A DNA stretch of 64,000 nucleotides from Mycobacterium sp. ACS4331 (GCF_001667265.1 NZ_LZHW01000032.1:1-64000), one strand, 5' to 3'; counted from the first letter of the stretch, positions 17,935-27,267 are shown. Numbers and translations: made by a program. The notes: a model not told the origin generated them from the sequence alone.

Positions 17935-19112
17935 CCGGCCGGCTGCGTCGAGCATTCGCGGTGATCATGTGTCTGTCGGTGACGGTCACCGGATGCTCGT
18001 TTCAGGGCGTCAACTCGCTGACCCTCCCCGGTGTCGCCGGTTTCGGCCCCGGCGCCGCGACCTATCACGTCGAGATCGCGAATGTGGGTACGCTGGAACC
18101 GAACTCACCGGTCATGATCGACAATGTCGTCGTGGGCAGCGTCGGCGCGATGACCTTCGACGCGTGGCATGCCGATGTCCAGGTGTCGGTCCGCCCAGGC
18201 GTCACTGTGCCCGCGAACGCTGTTGCGTCCGTCGGCCAGACAAGCCTTCTCGGGTCGATGCACCTCGCGTTGGACCCGCCGCTCGGTGAAGCCCCACACG
18301 GACACCTCGAACCCGGTGCCACCCTGCCGCTGAACCAGAACTCCCGGTATCCCTCGACCGAGGAGACGCTGGCAACGCTGTCGACGCTGGTGAATGCGGG
18401 CGGTCTCGGCAAGATCGGGGACATCGTCCACAATCTGGGCGCAGCGCTGTCGGGCCGCGAGAACGAAGCGCGCGAGCTGCTCGGGCAGATGCGAGATCTG
18501 ATGGGCACCCTCGACACGCAGCGCGACAACATCGTTTCCGCCATCAACGGCCTGAATCGCCTCAGCACGAAGTTCGCCGAGGATCGGGACATCATCTCGG
18601 ATGCCCTCGACAAGGTCCCCGCCGCCCTGGACATCCTCATCGCACAGCGGCCGCGAATCACCGAGATGTTGCGCCAATTCGGCTATTTCAGCGACAGCGC
18701 CACCAGCCTGATCAGCCGTTCTCAAGACGACATCGTGACGAACCTGCGAAACCTGGAGCCAATCCTCAAGGCACTGGCGGACATCGGGCCCGATCTGGAT
18801 CAGGCCCTGGCCTACCTCACCACCTTCCCCTTCCCACAGAACGTGATCGATCGGGGCATCCGCGGCGACTACCTCAACCTCTTCGCCCAGATGGACCTGA
18901 CCATCCCCCGCCTGAAGAGCACACTGTTCCTGGGGACGAGGTGGGGCCAGGAGGGCGCGGTCCTGGTTCCCGCGCCCGGAGAACCCGACTTCCGTGCCTA
19001 CACCTACGATCCGCTGACCGTCGGTGTCGACCCGCCCAGTCCCTCAGACGCGCCGGTGCCACCGGAGTCGAACGTGCCGGCGGATCCGTCGGCCCCCAAC
19101 GGGGGTGGCTGA
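17931..19112 (+). CDS. mceE: MCE family lipoprotein, MceE
   Basis: 393 residues; GTG 17931 overlaps the mceD stop. The signal peptide ends in the lipobox VTGC (Cys21), so this is a lipoprotein, as MceE (LprK-type) subunits usually are. The MCE domain follows (YHVEIANVGTLEPNSPVMIDNVVVGSVG), then helical repeats and a C-terminal Pro/Ser tail. The frame is open upstream through mceD in the wrong reading frame; that extension is discarded. Confidence 0.92.
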   Translation: MTGRLRRAFAVIMCLSVTVTGCSFQGVNSLTLPGVAGFGPGAATYHVEIANVGTLEPNSPVMIDNVVVGSVGAMTFDAWHADVQVSVRPGVTVPANAVASVGQTSLLGSMHLALDPPLGEAPHGHLEPGATLPLNQNSRYPSTEETLATLSTLVNAGGLGKIGDIVHNLGAALSGRENEARELLGQMRDLMGTLDTQRDNIVSAINGLNRLSTKFAEDRDIISDALDKVPAALDILIAQRPRITEMLRQFGYFSDSATSLISRSQDDIVTNLRNLEPILKALADIGPDLDQALAYLTTFPFPQNVIDRGIRGDYLNLFAQMDLTIPRLKSTLFLGTRWGQEGAVLVPAPGEPDFRAYTYDPLTVGVDPPSPSDAPVPPESNVPADPSAPNGGG

Positions 19113-19113
19113 G

Positions 19114-20604
19114 ATGCTCACCCGTCTGGTGCGGATCCAACTGGCCGTCTTCGGCGTGGCGTCCCTCGTGGGTCTGGCGATCATGGCATCGACCTATCTG
19201 CAGATTCCCACTCTGCTGGGCGTCGGCCGAGTCACGGTGACCCTGCAACTGCCTGCGGGCGGTGGACTCTACCGGTTCTCCAACGTCACCTACCGCGGAG
19301 TCGAGATCGGCCAGGTCACCTCGATCTCGTTGACGGAATCTGGTGCCAAGGCGACGCTTTCGCTCGATCGCTCGCCGAGGATTCCCGCGGATCTGGATGC
19401 CGAAGTCCGCAGTGTCTCGGCGGTGGGTGAACAGTATGTCGACCTGCGTCCCCGTGCCGCCGCACCGCCCTATCTGCGCGACGGAGACGTGATTCCGGCC
19501 GACCGGGTGACGATCCCGCAGCGCGTCGGCCCGATGCTCGATCAGGTCAGCGCCCTGATCGGAAGTATTCCGAAGGACAGGCTGAACCTGTTGACCGAAG
19601 AGTCCTTCCGGGCTTTCAACGGCTCAGGGTATGACCTGGGTTCACTGCTCGACTCGTCGAAGACCATCACCTCCGATGCGTTTGCCGCCGCCGACCAGAC
19701 CGCGACCCTCATCGAGGACAGCGTTCCCCTCCTGGACGCCCAGGCCGAGACGATCGGCTCGATTCGGGACTGGACGCGCAGCCTGGCCGATGTCACCGAT
19801 CAACTCGTCTCCGACGAGCCGGACATCCGGACGATCCTGCAGACCGGACCGGGAGCGATCCAGGAAGCCCATCGGCTGCTCGATCAGGTGAAGCCCACGC
19901 TCCCCGTGCTGCTGGCCAATCTGACCAGCCTCGGCCAGGTCGGCGTGGTGTATCACAACTCACTGAGGCAACTGCTGATCCTGCTGCCTCCGTACACGGC
20001 GAGCACACAGTCCTTTGCGCTGCAGCAGAACAATCCGACCGGACTTCCGCAGAGCGCCTTCGCGATGGCGATGAGCGACCCGCCCGCGTGCACCGTCGGC
20101 TTCCTTCCACCGTCGGCGTGGCGCAGCCCAGCCGACACCACGACCATCGACACACCGGACGGCCTGTACTGCAAACTGCCGCAGGACTCCCCCATCTCGG
20201 TGCGCGGAGCGCGTAACTACCCGTGTCAGGAGGTCCCCGGCAAGCGCGCGCCGACAGTGGAGATGTGTCGCAGCGAGCGCCCGTTCACTCCGTTGGCGCA
20301 ACGCCAGCATGCGCTCGGTCCGTATCCGATCGATCCGAACCTCATCGCCCAAGGAGTCCCGCTCGACGACCGAGTTGACGGTGAACGAAATCTGCAGGGA
20401 CCCGTGCAGGGCACCCCACTGCCTCCCGGCATCCCGGTGCCGCCGGGTCCGCCCGCGGCCGCAGGTGCACCGGGGGTGGCGATCGCACAGTACGATCCGG
20501 GCTCGGGACGATTCATGACTCCGGGGGGCGAGGTTCTCACCCAGACCGACCTCGGGGCCGGTGGACCAGCGCGAACCTGGCAGGACCTGCTCACGCCCGG
20601 TTAG
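19114..20604 (+). CDS. mceF: MCE family protein, MceF
   Basis: 496 residues; ATG 19114 lies one base after the mceE stop. N-terminal transmembrane helix (LAVFGVASLVGLAIMASTYL), MCE domain (VTLQLPAGGGLYRFSNVTYRGVEIG), helical region, a Cys-rich segment (PPACTVGFLPPS...YCKLPQDS...YPCQEVPG) and a Pro/Gly/Ala-rich C-terminal tail. Last gene of the mce operon; no mas (mce-associated) genes or MceG ATPase follow. Converges with the minus-strand gene ending at 20617. Confidence 0.92.
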   Translation: MLTRLVRIQLAVFGVASLVGLAIMASTYLQIPTLLGVGRVTVTLQLPAGGGLYRFSNVTYRGVEIGQVTSISLTESGAKATLSLDRSPRIPADLDAEVRSVSAVGEQYVDLRPRAAAPPYLRDGDVIPADRVTIPQRVGPMLDQVSALIGSIPKDRLNLLTEESFRAFNGSGYDLGSLLDSSKTITSDAFAAADQTATLIEDSVPLLDAQAETIGSIRDWTRSLADVTDQLVSDEPDIRTILQTGPGAIQEAHRLLDQVKPTLPVLLANLTSLGQVGVVYHNSLRQLLILLPPYTASTQSFALQQNNPTGLPQSAFAMAMSDPPACTVGFLPPSAWRSPADTTTIDTPDGLYCKLPQDSPISVRGARNYPCQEVPGKRAPTVEMCRSERPFTPLAQRQHALGPYPIDPNLIAQGVPLDDRVDGERNLQGPVQGTPLPPGIPVPPGPPAAAGAPGVAIAQYDPGSGRFMTPGGEVLTQTDLGAGGPARTWQDLLTPG

Positions 20605-20616
20605 CCCACGGGTGGA

Positions 20617-21168
20617 TCAGTCGATCCGCTCCAACCGCAGCGGCATCCGGATCACCAGCGACTGGTTCCGCCCGCAGCTGCCGGACGGACTCTTGGTGAT
20701 GTCCTCTCCTGCAAAGACTCTCGATGTCAGATCGGGAAATCCCTGGTCGTCGACCGGGTAGAACTTGAACGTCTGGAGACCGGGCGCCCCGGTGCCGTCC
20801 GGGCACGGCTGCCACGCCGGGATCTCGTGCTTGATCACCCACATTCCGTTGGTCGTGGAGATGTCAGCGGCCCACCCCTGGTCGCTCGTCACGCGACCTG
20901 CGCAGTCGACGAAGGACGTGCAGGTGGTGCTGATGGTCCACGTCGCGCGAACGGGCGGCACGTCGGAATACCGGTCATTGATCTTCGCGTATGCACCATT
21001 CGATGCCGCGACAAAGGTCCCGTTGATCGCCGGCAGCTCGTCATCGGCGACGCCATAAGCGGCACCCAGGACAACCGACAGTGGAGAGACGACGGCGACG
21101 CAGACCCCCGCGGCGAGCGCCGGTCGCAGCGTTCGTGCCCGGGACACCACCCTGCCGCCACTCCTCAT
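20617..21168 (-). CDS. Small secreted protein, unknown function
   Basis: 183 residues. Basic N-terminus (MRSGGRVVSRARTLR), a hydrophobic stretch at about residues 17-40 and an AYGVADD cleavage-like site suggest a signal peptide. The mature part has two cysteine pairs (TTCTSFVDC and WQPCPD...GSCGRN) and a beta-rich pattern (MWVIKHEIPAWQPC). It resembles hypothetical secreted proteins I associate with mycobacteria, but I cannot name the family. It starts 7 bp after the P450 stop, so the two are co-transcribed, next to the mce operon. A periplasmic ligand-binding or Mce-associated role is speculation. Confidence 0.75.
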   Translation of the reverse strand: MRSGGRVVSRARTLRPALAAGVCVAVVSPLSVVLGAAYGVADDELPAINGTFVAASNGAYAKINDRYSDVPPVRATWTISTTCTSFVDCAGRVTSDQGWAADISTTNGMWVIKHEIPAWQPCPDGTGAPGLQTFKFYPVDDQGFPDLTSRVFAGEDITKSPSGSCGRNQSLVIRMPLRLERID

Positions 21169-21175
21169 GCGACCG

Positions 21176-22390
21176 TCACCGATAGTCGAGGGTGACCGGA
21201 AGGCGGTCGAAGGTGTGCACCAACGCCGAGGGACGTGCGACGGCGTCTCCGGTGACTCGCAATCCCTTGGCCCGCTTGATCACTTCATCAAGTACGACCC
21301 GCGCCTCTCGGCGGGCCAACGCGGCACCCATGCAGAAGTGCTCGCCGACACCGAAACCGAGGTGGCCCGCGGCATCAGGGCGATGGACGTCGAACTGTTC
21401 GGCGGTCGGGCCCCAGTGTTCGGCGTCGCGGTTGGCCGACGAATAGGCCAACAGCAGACCGTCCCCGCGCCGGATGTGCGTTCCGCGGATCTCGACGTCT
21501 TCGGCCGCCTGACGGGCCATGCTCATGACGGGCGTCCACCACCGCAGCACCTCCTCGACGGCGTTGTTGCCCACCTCAGGATCGGCGAACGCCTGTTCCG
21601 CCTGGTCGGGGTGCATGTCGAAACAGGCCGCTATGCCGGCGATCAGACTCTGCGTCGTCTCGCTGCCGGCGGCGAGCAGCGTCAGCGCATAGGTCAAGAC
21701 CTCGACCTCGTTGAAGGGCTCGCCGTCGATCCGCACCTGGGAGAGCATCGACAGCAGATCATCGGTGGGTGCAGCGGCACGTTCGGCCACCAATGCCATG
21801 AGGTACGGCGCAACCTCGCCGAAGATCGTGTCCATATCGCCGTCATCGGCGACACCACTGCCGACCTTGGCAATCGTGGTGGCCCACCCCGCAACCTTCG
21901 CCCAGTCCTGCTCCGGCACTCCGAGAAGATGCGCGAACACGTACACCGGGAACGGTTCCGCGACGCGCTCGATCCAGTCGAACTCCCCCGCGGGCAGCTC
22001 GTCGAAGATCGAGGCGATCACCTCCCGCACACGGGCCTCGATCTTTGCGACCGCCGACGGTGTGAAGCGCACGCCAATCGCCTTGCGGTGCGCCCGATGC
22101 CGGGGCGGGTCCATGAACAGGATGCCCCGGGCGCCGTAGTTCTGCGGATCGCGGCCCTCGCGGTGGGCGATCAGGTCCATCATGATGGCGATACGCTCGG
22201 ACGTGAACTTCTCCGGCCGCGCCGAGATCGCCTTGATGTCGTCGTACTTCGTGATCACCCAGAACTTGCCCTGCTCGTACCAGTGAACCGGATCGGTCTC
22301 GCGCAGTCGACCGAACGTGGCGTTGGGGTCACCCAGATAGAACGAGGCTTCGTCGAAGCGGGCCTCGGAGAGTGCTGCGATGGTGGCCAT
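21176..22390 (-). CDS. Cytochrome P450
   Basis: 404 residues from ATG 22390, chosen because a TATTGT -10 box (22398-22403) lies seven bases upstream, so the mRNA is probably leaderless; the frame extends to 22459 but without support. I-helix oxygen-binding motif AAGSETTQ near residue 237, ExxR (EEVL R) in the K helix, heme loop GFGVGEHFCMG with ligand Cys353. Soluble bacterial P450 of normal length. Likely hydroxylates the hydrophobic substrate or a side chain. Divergent from the tandem CoA-transferase gene; operator at 22396 overlaps its promoter. Confidence 0.9.
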   Translation of the reverse strand: MATIAALSEARFDEASFYLGDPNATFGRLRETDPVHWYEQGKFWVITKYDDIKAISARPEKFTSERIAIMMDLIAHREGRDPQNYGARGILFMDPPRHRAHRKAIGVRFTPSAVAKIEARVREVIASIFDELPAGEFDWIERVAEPFPVYVFAHLLGVPEQDWAKVAGWATTIAKVGSGVADDGDMDTIFGEVAPYLMALVAERAAAPTDDLLSMLSQVRIDGEPFNEVEVLTYALTLLAAGSETTQSLIAGIAACFDMHPDQAEQAFADPEVGNNAVEEVLRWWTPVMSMARQAAEDVEIRGTHIRRGDGLLLAYSSANRDAEHWGPTAEQFDVHRPDAAGHLGFGVGEHFCMGAALARREARVVLDEVIKRAKGLRVTGDAVARPSALVHTFDRLPVTLDYR

Positions 22391-22395
22391 GCCAT

Positions 22396-22418
22396 GAACA
22401 ATAGAACATCTTGTGTGA
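22396..22418. promoter_or_regulatory. Candidate operator GAACA-N13-TGTGA
   Basis: Six bases upstream of the P450 ATG, overlapping its -10 box, and about 100 bases before the CoA-transferase on the other strand. Its first 14 bases (TGAACAATAGAACA) are identical to the site at 27237. Confidence 0.5.
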
Positions 22419-22520
22419 ATCTGTGAATGACGGAGCCCAGCGTCGCAGGTGGACACCAATCGAACGAATGTTGTTCAATTGTCTCGTCCGACACCATTGC
22501 GACGGCAGGAGCTGCGAAGG

Positions 22521-24608
22521 GTGACCACCGACTCACGGCCCCCGGAGTTCCTGGCCGGCCTCCGGGTGCTCGAGGCCGGAGACAGCATCGCCGGTTCAGC
22601 GGCGGCAGCGTTGCTCGCCTTCCTGGGCGCCGAAGTCACCCGGCTGCAGCCGGCTCGTCCCCTGCGGGCCGGACCGGTGGTCGACACCGCCTCGGGCCCG
22701 GCCGCCGCAGTCGATCTCGTCCTGGACCGGCTGAAGCAACCAGCCGCCCCGGGAAAGGTGCCCAATCACGCCGATTTCGACATCGTCTTCACCGACGGAC
22801 CGGATCCGATGGCGGAGCCGGTCGACGGTGTGGTGCTGGTCAGCATCTCCCCGTTCGGCGCGGACGGTCCGCACAGTCACAGACCGGGCGGGGAGGTCAT
22901 CGCACAGGCCGAGGGCGGCCTGCTGGCGACCATCGAGGACGACCAGCAGACGCCGGTGCCCGCACCGGGCTATGTGGCGTCCAAGGCGGTCGGTGCGGTC
23001 GCGGCCCTGGCCGCACTGAACGGCCTCGACCGCCGGAATCGTGGCGGCGGCGCGGTGGAGGTCGAGGTCTCCGCCCAGGAGTCGGTGATCTTCACCGCCG
23101 CACTTCCCGAATGCGCCCATGCCCTCTACCGCTGCCCGGGGCGCGCAGGCAGCGGCCGGTACCTCGCCCCGTCCGGTGTGTTCACCTGCCGCGACGGACT
23201 CGTCCGGATCACGGCGGTCGAGAACCATCAGTGGAAGGGCCTGCGAGCAGCGCTGGGTGACCCCGAGTGGTCCGCCGGACTGGATGAGCGGCCGGCTCGC
23301 ATCGAGCACGCGGATCTCATCAACGCCCGCGTCACCGAATGGACCTCCGGGCTGCTGAAGGCGGAATGCGCTGCGCTGCTGCAGGCCAATGGCGTGCCGT
23401 CCACACCCGTGAATCACCCCGGCGAGCTTTTGATGTCGCCCCAGCTCGCCCATCGCGGGTCACTGTCCTCGGCACTGCTGGCCGATCGCCCCGCCACCGT
23501 GCTGGGACCGCCTTGGCTGGTCTCCTCCGCCGCACGCCCCGGCCGAGGAGAGCGCCGAGGCATCGCCGGACTGCGGGTGGCAGAGCTGACGCACGTGCTG
23601 GCCGGGCCGATCGTGGGGGCTCTGCTGGGCGCGATGGGCGCCGATGTCGTCCGAATCGAAGACCCCGACCGGCTGGACATCTACCGGCGCAGTGGACCGT
23701 TCGCGGACGGGGTGCCCGGCCCGGAACGCGGCGCCTACTTCGCGGTGGCCAATCACTCCAAACGCAGTGTGGCCGTCGCCTCCGAACATGCGGGCAACGA
23801 CGTCGCCGCGATCCTCGCCGAAAGCGACGTCCTGATCGAGAATGTCGGATCGAGTCGCCTGCGACGGCTGGCGGTCAACACCGCCGAGCTGGCCGAGTCG
23901 GGACTGCTGAGCCTGCACGTCTCCGGGTTCGGCTCGGATGGACCGCTGGCCGGATACCGGGTGTACGCCAACAATGTCCAGTCCTACGGAGGGCTGGCCG
24001 GACTCACCACGGCCACTGACGGCAGCCCGGCCCGGCTGGGAACAGTGCTCGCCGATCCGCTCTCGTCCGTGATCGGCGCGGTCGTCATCGCGGCCTGGGC
24101 GCTCGGCCCCCACCGCACCACCGGCGCCGTCATCGACCTGTCCATGGCCGAAGTGGTGGCGTCGACGGTTTCTGAATACCTGACGGCGGCATCGTTCGGG
24201 CACCCGACGGCGCAGGGACCCGTGCGACGCGAACTCCATCGCGCCACCGACGACCGGTGGGTGGTCGTCGAACTGCGGGGTGACCAATGCGAAGCCGCTT
24301 CCGCAGGCCGCGTCGCCGCGTTGATCACCACCAACCGCGCGCAGGACGCCGCGTTCAAACTGCAGGCGGCCGGCATCGAGGCAGCGGTGGTACGCGGAGC
24401 AGGCGAGCTGATCGCTGATCCCCATCTGAATCAACGTCAGTTCTTCCCCGAGATCGACCACCCGGACCCGGATCTGGGCCGCGAACGCCTCGTCGGGCTG
24501 CCGTGGCGGTTCAGGGGCGAGGGTCCCATACCCCTGGCTCCGCCCCCGGCGCTGGGAAGCTCCAACCCTGACCATGAGAGGACCGTCCATGCCGACGTCG
24601 CACCATGA
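22521..24608 (+). CDS. Tandem (fused) type III CoA-transferase, CaiB/BaiF family
   Basis: 695 residues from GTG 22521, preceded by AGGAG; an in-frame ATG at 22449 has no ribosome site. Two CaiB-like units are fused. Unit 1, about residues 10-340, starts GLRVLEAGDSIAG and FLGAEVTRLQP. Unit 2, about 350-690, starts GLRVAELTHVLAG and MGADVVRIEDPDRLDIYRR. Unit 2 keeps an Asp (LADPLSSVIGA) at the likely acyl-anhydride position, whereas unit 1 reads PGYVASKAVGA there and lacks it. Family III enzymes move CoA between thioesters and carboxylates. Unit 1 may be structural. First gene of a three-gene operon with a thiolase-fold pair. Confidence 0.85.
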   Translation: MTTDSRPPEFLAGLRVLEAGDSIAGSAAAALLAFLGAEVTRLQPARPLRAGPVVDTASGPAAAVDLVLDRLKQPAAPGKVPNHADFDIVFTDGPDPMAEPVDGVVLVSISPFGADGPHSHRPGGEVIAQAEGGLLATIEDDQQTPVPAPGYVASKAVGAVAALAALNGLDRRNRGGGAVEVEVSAQESVIFTAALPECAHALYRCPGRAGSGRYLAPSGVFTCRDGLVRITAVENHQWKGLRAALGDPEWSAGLDERPARIEHADLINARVTEWTSGLLKAECAALLQANGVPSTPVNHPGELLMSPQLAHRGSLSSALLADRPATVLGPPWLVSSAARPGRGERRGIAGLRVAELTHVLAGPIVGALLGAMGADVVRIEDPDRLDIYRRSGPFADGVPGPERGAYFAVANHSKRSVAVASEHAGNDVAAILAESDVLIENVGSSRLRRLAVNTAELAESGLLSLHVSGFGSDGPLAGYRVYANNVQSYGGLAGLTTATDGSPARLGTVLADPLSSVIGAVVIAAWALGPHRTTGAVIDLSMAEVVASTVSEYLTAASFGHPTAQGPVRRELHRATDDRWVVVELRGDQCEAASAGRVAALITTNRAQDAAFKLQAAGIEAAVVRGAGELIADPHLNQRQFFPEIDHPDPDLGRERLVGLPWRFRGEGPIPLAPPPALGSSNPDHERTVHADVAP

Positions 24609-24828
24609 TCGCACCGCGACGGTGTGGTCCTCGACGTTCATTCCCACGAAGTCGCCATTCTCAGACTTCGGAGCAGAGGGCTACAGCGTGGCGTGGGTCG
24701 ACGTCGAGCAGGGCAGACTGCAGGTCCTCGTCGACGGCGACCGCCCGGTGCCGGGAACCGTGGGACGCCTCGTCGTCCGGAGCCTCGACGGCGTGCCGGT
24801 GGACCTGTTCACAGCGGATCCGCGATGA
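24589..24828 (+). CDS. Small OB-fold-like partner protein
   Basis: 79 residues from ATG 24589, six bases after AGAGGA; an ATG at 24574 is also in frame. The sequence runs TATVWSSTFIPTKSPFSDFGAEGYSVAWVDVEQG, then LQVLVDGDRPVPGTVGRLVV, a pattern of short strands resembling the OB-fold half of DUF35 proteins. It has no zinc-ribbon cysteines. It overlaps the CoA-transferase end by 20 bp and the thiolase-fold start by 4 bp, the position occupied by DUF35 partners in the other two pairs. I infer it is a minimal partner subunit. Confidence 0.7.
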   Translation: MPTSHHDRTATVWSSTFIPTKSPFSDFGAEGYSVAWVDVEQGRLQVLVDGDRPVPGTVGRLVVRSLDGVPVDLFTADPR

Positions 24829-25943
24829 CGGGCACGCATATCGCCGGAGTCGGCGTGACAGAGTTCGGGAGACACTCCGACACGCCACTGGCCGAGCTCG
24901 GGGTCACGGCGGCGCGGAAGGCTCTGTCGGATGCCGATATCGACTACGCCGAGGTCGGAGAGGTGTTCACCGCGTCTGCGTTGGCGCCGCCCCAGACCGG
25001 CATGCGGGTTGCACTGAGTCTGGGCCGCACGGGGATTCCGGTCACCGCGGTCGAATCAGCCTCGGCGGGTGGGCTTGTGGCGCTGCGTCACGCGGTGCTG
25101 GCGGTCGCCTCGGGACGATGCCGCACGGCGATGGCCATCGGCTACGAGAAGACGACGGCACTGGAACCCGGCGGCGTGGTACCCGCCGCGGTCGGCTTCT
25201 GGGACCGTTTTCCGCCCCAGACGCACTACGCGATCGAGGCGGCCCGGCTGCTGCATGACACAGGCTGCGGCCCGGAACTCATCGCGGCCGTGGCGGCGAA
25301 GTCCCACAACCAGGCACGGATGAATCCGCTTGCGGCGCGGCAGAGCCCGCACCCCGTGTCGGTCGATGACGTCCTCGGCGCCCGCTTGGTCGCTGATCCG
25401 TTGACGAAGATGATGTGTCACGCCTCGGTGGACGGCGCCGCTGCGGTCGTGGTGACCTCCGATCCACGGCGCCGGTCCATCTCGGTCCTGTCGACTGATC
25501 AGACGAGTTGGCCGGCTGATGAGACCTGGCCGCTGATCGGCCCGGTCGTCGGTCCCCCATCGCAACTGACTCTGACCGCCAAGAACGCCTACGCCGCGGC
25601 AGGCGTTGAACCGTCAGACGTCGATGTGGTCTCGCTTCACGACATGTGCGCCAGCGAGGAGATCACGGCCCTGATCGCGATGGGGCTCACGGACACCCGT
25701 GGGGCGGTTCGCCTCGCCGAATCGAATGGATTCGGCGGCGACGGCGTCCTGCCCACCAACACCGACGGTGGCTGCATTGCCCGGGGCCATCCCATCGGGG
25801 CGACCGGACTGGCCCAGGCCGCAGAGGTCGTGACACAACTTCGTGGCGAGGCCGGTGCGCGCCAGGTGCGCGATCCCCGTATCGGATTGGTTCAGGCCGT
25901 CGGCGGCGGGGGGTCCTGCACCGCTGCCATTTTCAGTGCCTGA
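24825..25943 (+). CDS. SCP-x-like thiolase-fold protein
   Basis: 372 residues; ATG 24825 overlaps the small upstream gene. N-terminus HIAGVGVTEFGRH is typical of SCP-x thiolases. The GHPIGATG motif and an HD (LHDMCASEE) motif are kept, but the nucleophilic Cys position reads ESASAGG, i.e. Ser. GGGGSCTAAIF near the end carries the usual second Cys. It may be a thiolase variant or an aldolase; compared with the other two thiolase-fold genes it is closest to true thiolases. Ends directly against the convergent CoA-transferase at 25944. Confidence 0.82.
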   Translation: MTGTHIAGVGVTEFGRHSDTPLAELGVTAARKALSDADIDYAEVGEVFTASALAPPQTGMRVALSLGRTGIPVTAVESASAGGLVALRHAVLAVASGRCRTAMAIGYEKTTALEPGGVVPAAVGFWDRFPPQTHYAIEAARLLHDTGCGPELIAAVAAKSHNQARMNPLAARQSPHPVSVDDVLGARLVADPLTKMMCHASVDGAAAVVVTSDPRRRSISVLSTDQTSWPADETWPLIGPVVGPPSQLTLTAKNAYAAAGVEPSDVDVVSLHDMCASEEITALIAMGLTDTRGAVRLAESNGFGGDGVLPTNTDGGCIARGHPIGATGLAQAAEVVTQLRGEAGARQVRDPRIGLVQAVGGGGSCTAAIFSA

Positions 25944-27164
25944 TCAGGCGATGGCGCCACTCTCCTTGAGCGCCATGATCCGATCCCAGTCCCCGCCGAG
26001 GCCAAGGATGACCTCCTCTGTGTGGGCGGCGAACTCCGGCATCGGCCGCAGCGTCAAGGGGGTTTCGTCGTAGAGCACCGGACTGGCCACGAGTTCGAAG
26101 GCCTGACCGTCATCCTCGACTTCGACGATGTTGCCGTTGGCACGCACCTGCGGGTCCGCGGCGACCTCCGCGGTGTTCTGCACCGGCGCCCACTGTCCGT
26201 CGAAGCCGTCCAGCGCCTTCCGCCAGTGCTCCAGCGGTTGTCCCGCGATCACCGTGCGCAGAATCTCGATCGCGGCCGGTGCGTTGGCGGCCAGCGCCTG
26301 ATGGCTGCCGAAGCGTTCGTCCGCGGCGAGCTCGGACACTCCCACCCGGCGACAGAACTCCGCGAAGTAGCGATATCCCTGCAGCATCGACAGTCCGAGG
26401 AAACGGCCATCGGCGGTGCGGTAGAACCCGACCAACGGATTGTTCGGTGTGACATTTGCGCCGGCGGGATTGGTCTGCCAGGGCTCACCGCTGACCAGCG
26501 CGGCGTTGATGGCCACCCCGGAGGCCCACACACCGATCCCCAACAACGAGATGTCCACGACTCGAGCGCATCCGGTGCGCTCACGCTCGAAGAGCGCTGC
26601 GGCGATTCCCCCCGCGATGGTCATTCCGCCGATGGAGTCCCCGTATGCGGGGCCGGGCTGGGGCACCACGCCGTCGAGGTCACTCGGAGTGGAGCCGGCG
26701 GCGCCTGCAGACCGGCTCCAGAAGGCGGTCATGTCGTATCCGCCGGTGCCGGCATCAGGCCCGAGCGGACCGTAGGCGCTTCCGCGGGCGTAGATGATGT
26801 CGGGGTTCACCGCTCGGATGTCATCGACGTCGATGCCCAGTTTGGCGCGGGCGTCCGGGAGAAAGTTCGTGAGGAAGACGTCACTGGACCGGACGATGTC
26901 CATCAGCAGTTCGTGACCATCCGGCAGGGACATGTCGAGGGCGACCGAACGTTTGCCCCGATTCGCGTGTTCCATGACGGGGTTGCGGTCACCCGCTATC
27001 GCGATGTGGCCCAACTGTCGTAACCCACGCTGGGAATCACCGGTCTGCGGATGCTCGATCTTGATGACGTCGGCGCCCCAATCGGCGAGCACCGCCCCCG
27101 CCGCAGGAACGAACGTCCATTGGGCGACTTCCAGGACACGCACACCCGACATCGGTCCGCTCAT
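25944..27164 (-). CDS. CaiB/BaiF type III CoA-transferase
   Basis: 406 residues; ATG 27164 has an AGGAGAAGGAAG ribosome site, while the longer frame to 27347 is unsupported. Family features: GVRVLEVAQWTFVPAAGAVLADWGADVIKIEHP at the N-terminus, NRGKRSVALD, and the catalytic Asp in PAYGDSIGGMTIAGG. Transfers CoA to or from a carboxylic acid intermediate. Monocistronic on the minus strand, divergent from two further CoA-transferases across the operator at 27237. Confidence 0.9.
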   Translation of the reverse strand: MSGPMSGVRVLEVAQWTFVPAAGAVLADWGADVIKIEHPQTGDSQRGLRQLGHIAIAGDRNPVMEHANRGKRSVALDMSLPDGHELLMDIVRSSDVFLTNFLPDARAKLGIDVDDIRAVNPDIIYARGSAYGPLGPDAGTGGYDMTAFWSRSAGAAGSTPSDLDGVVPQPGPAYGDSIGGMTIAGGIAAALFERERTGCARVVDISLLGIGVWASGVAINAALVSGEPWQTNPAGANVTPNNPLVGFYRTADGRFLGLSMLQGYRYFAEFCRRVGVSELAADERFGSHQALAANAPAAIEILRTVIAGQPLEHWRKALDGFDGQWAPVQNTAEVAADPQVRANGNIVEVEDDGQAFELVASPVLYDETPLTLRPMPEFAAHTEEVILGLGGDWDRIMALKESGAIA

Positions 27165-27236
27165 GGACTTCCTTCTCCTCCGCTCGCACATGTCCGGTCC
27201 GGCGACCGGGTTGGGCGGTGCGCCGCCGCCCCGCTT

Positions 27237-27259
27237 GAACAATAGAACACAATTTGTCC
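27237..27259. promoter_or_regulatory. Candidate operator GAACA-N13-TGTCC
   Basis: Between divergent CoA-transferase genes, 73 nt from the minus start and 21 nt before the plus GTG. It shares 14 identical bases with the site at 22396. Confidence 0.5.
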
Positions 27260-27267
27260 ATCTGCGA

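Noticed and set aside
22454..22476. A second GAACA-like element on the other side of the P450/CoA-transferase region
   Set aside because: Only one arm (TGTTC) is present at the right spacing; not counted as a site.
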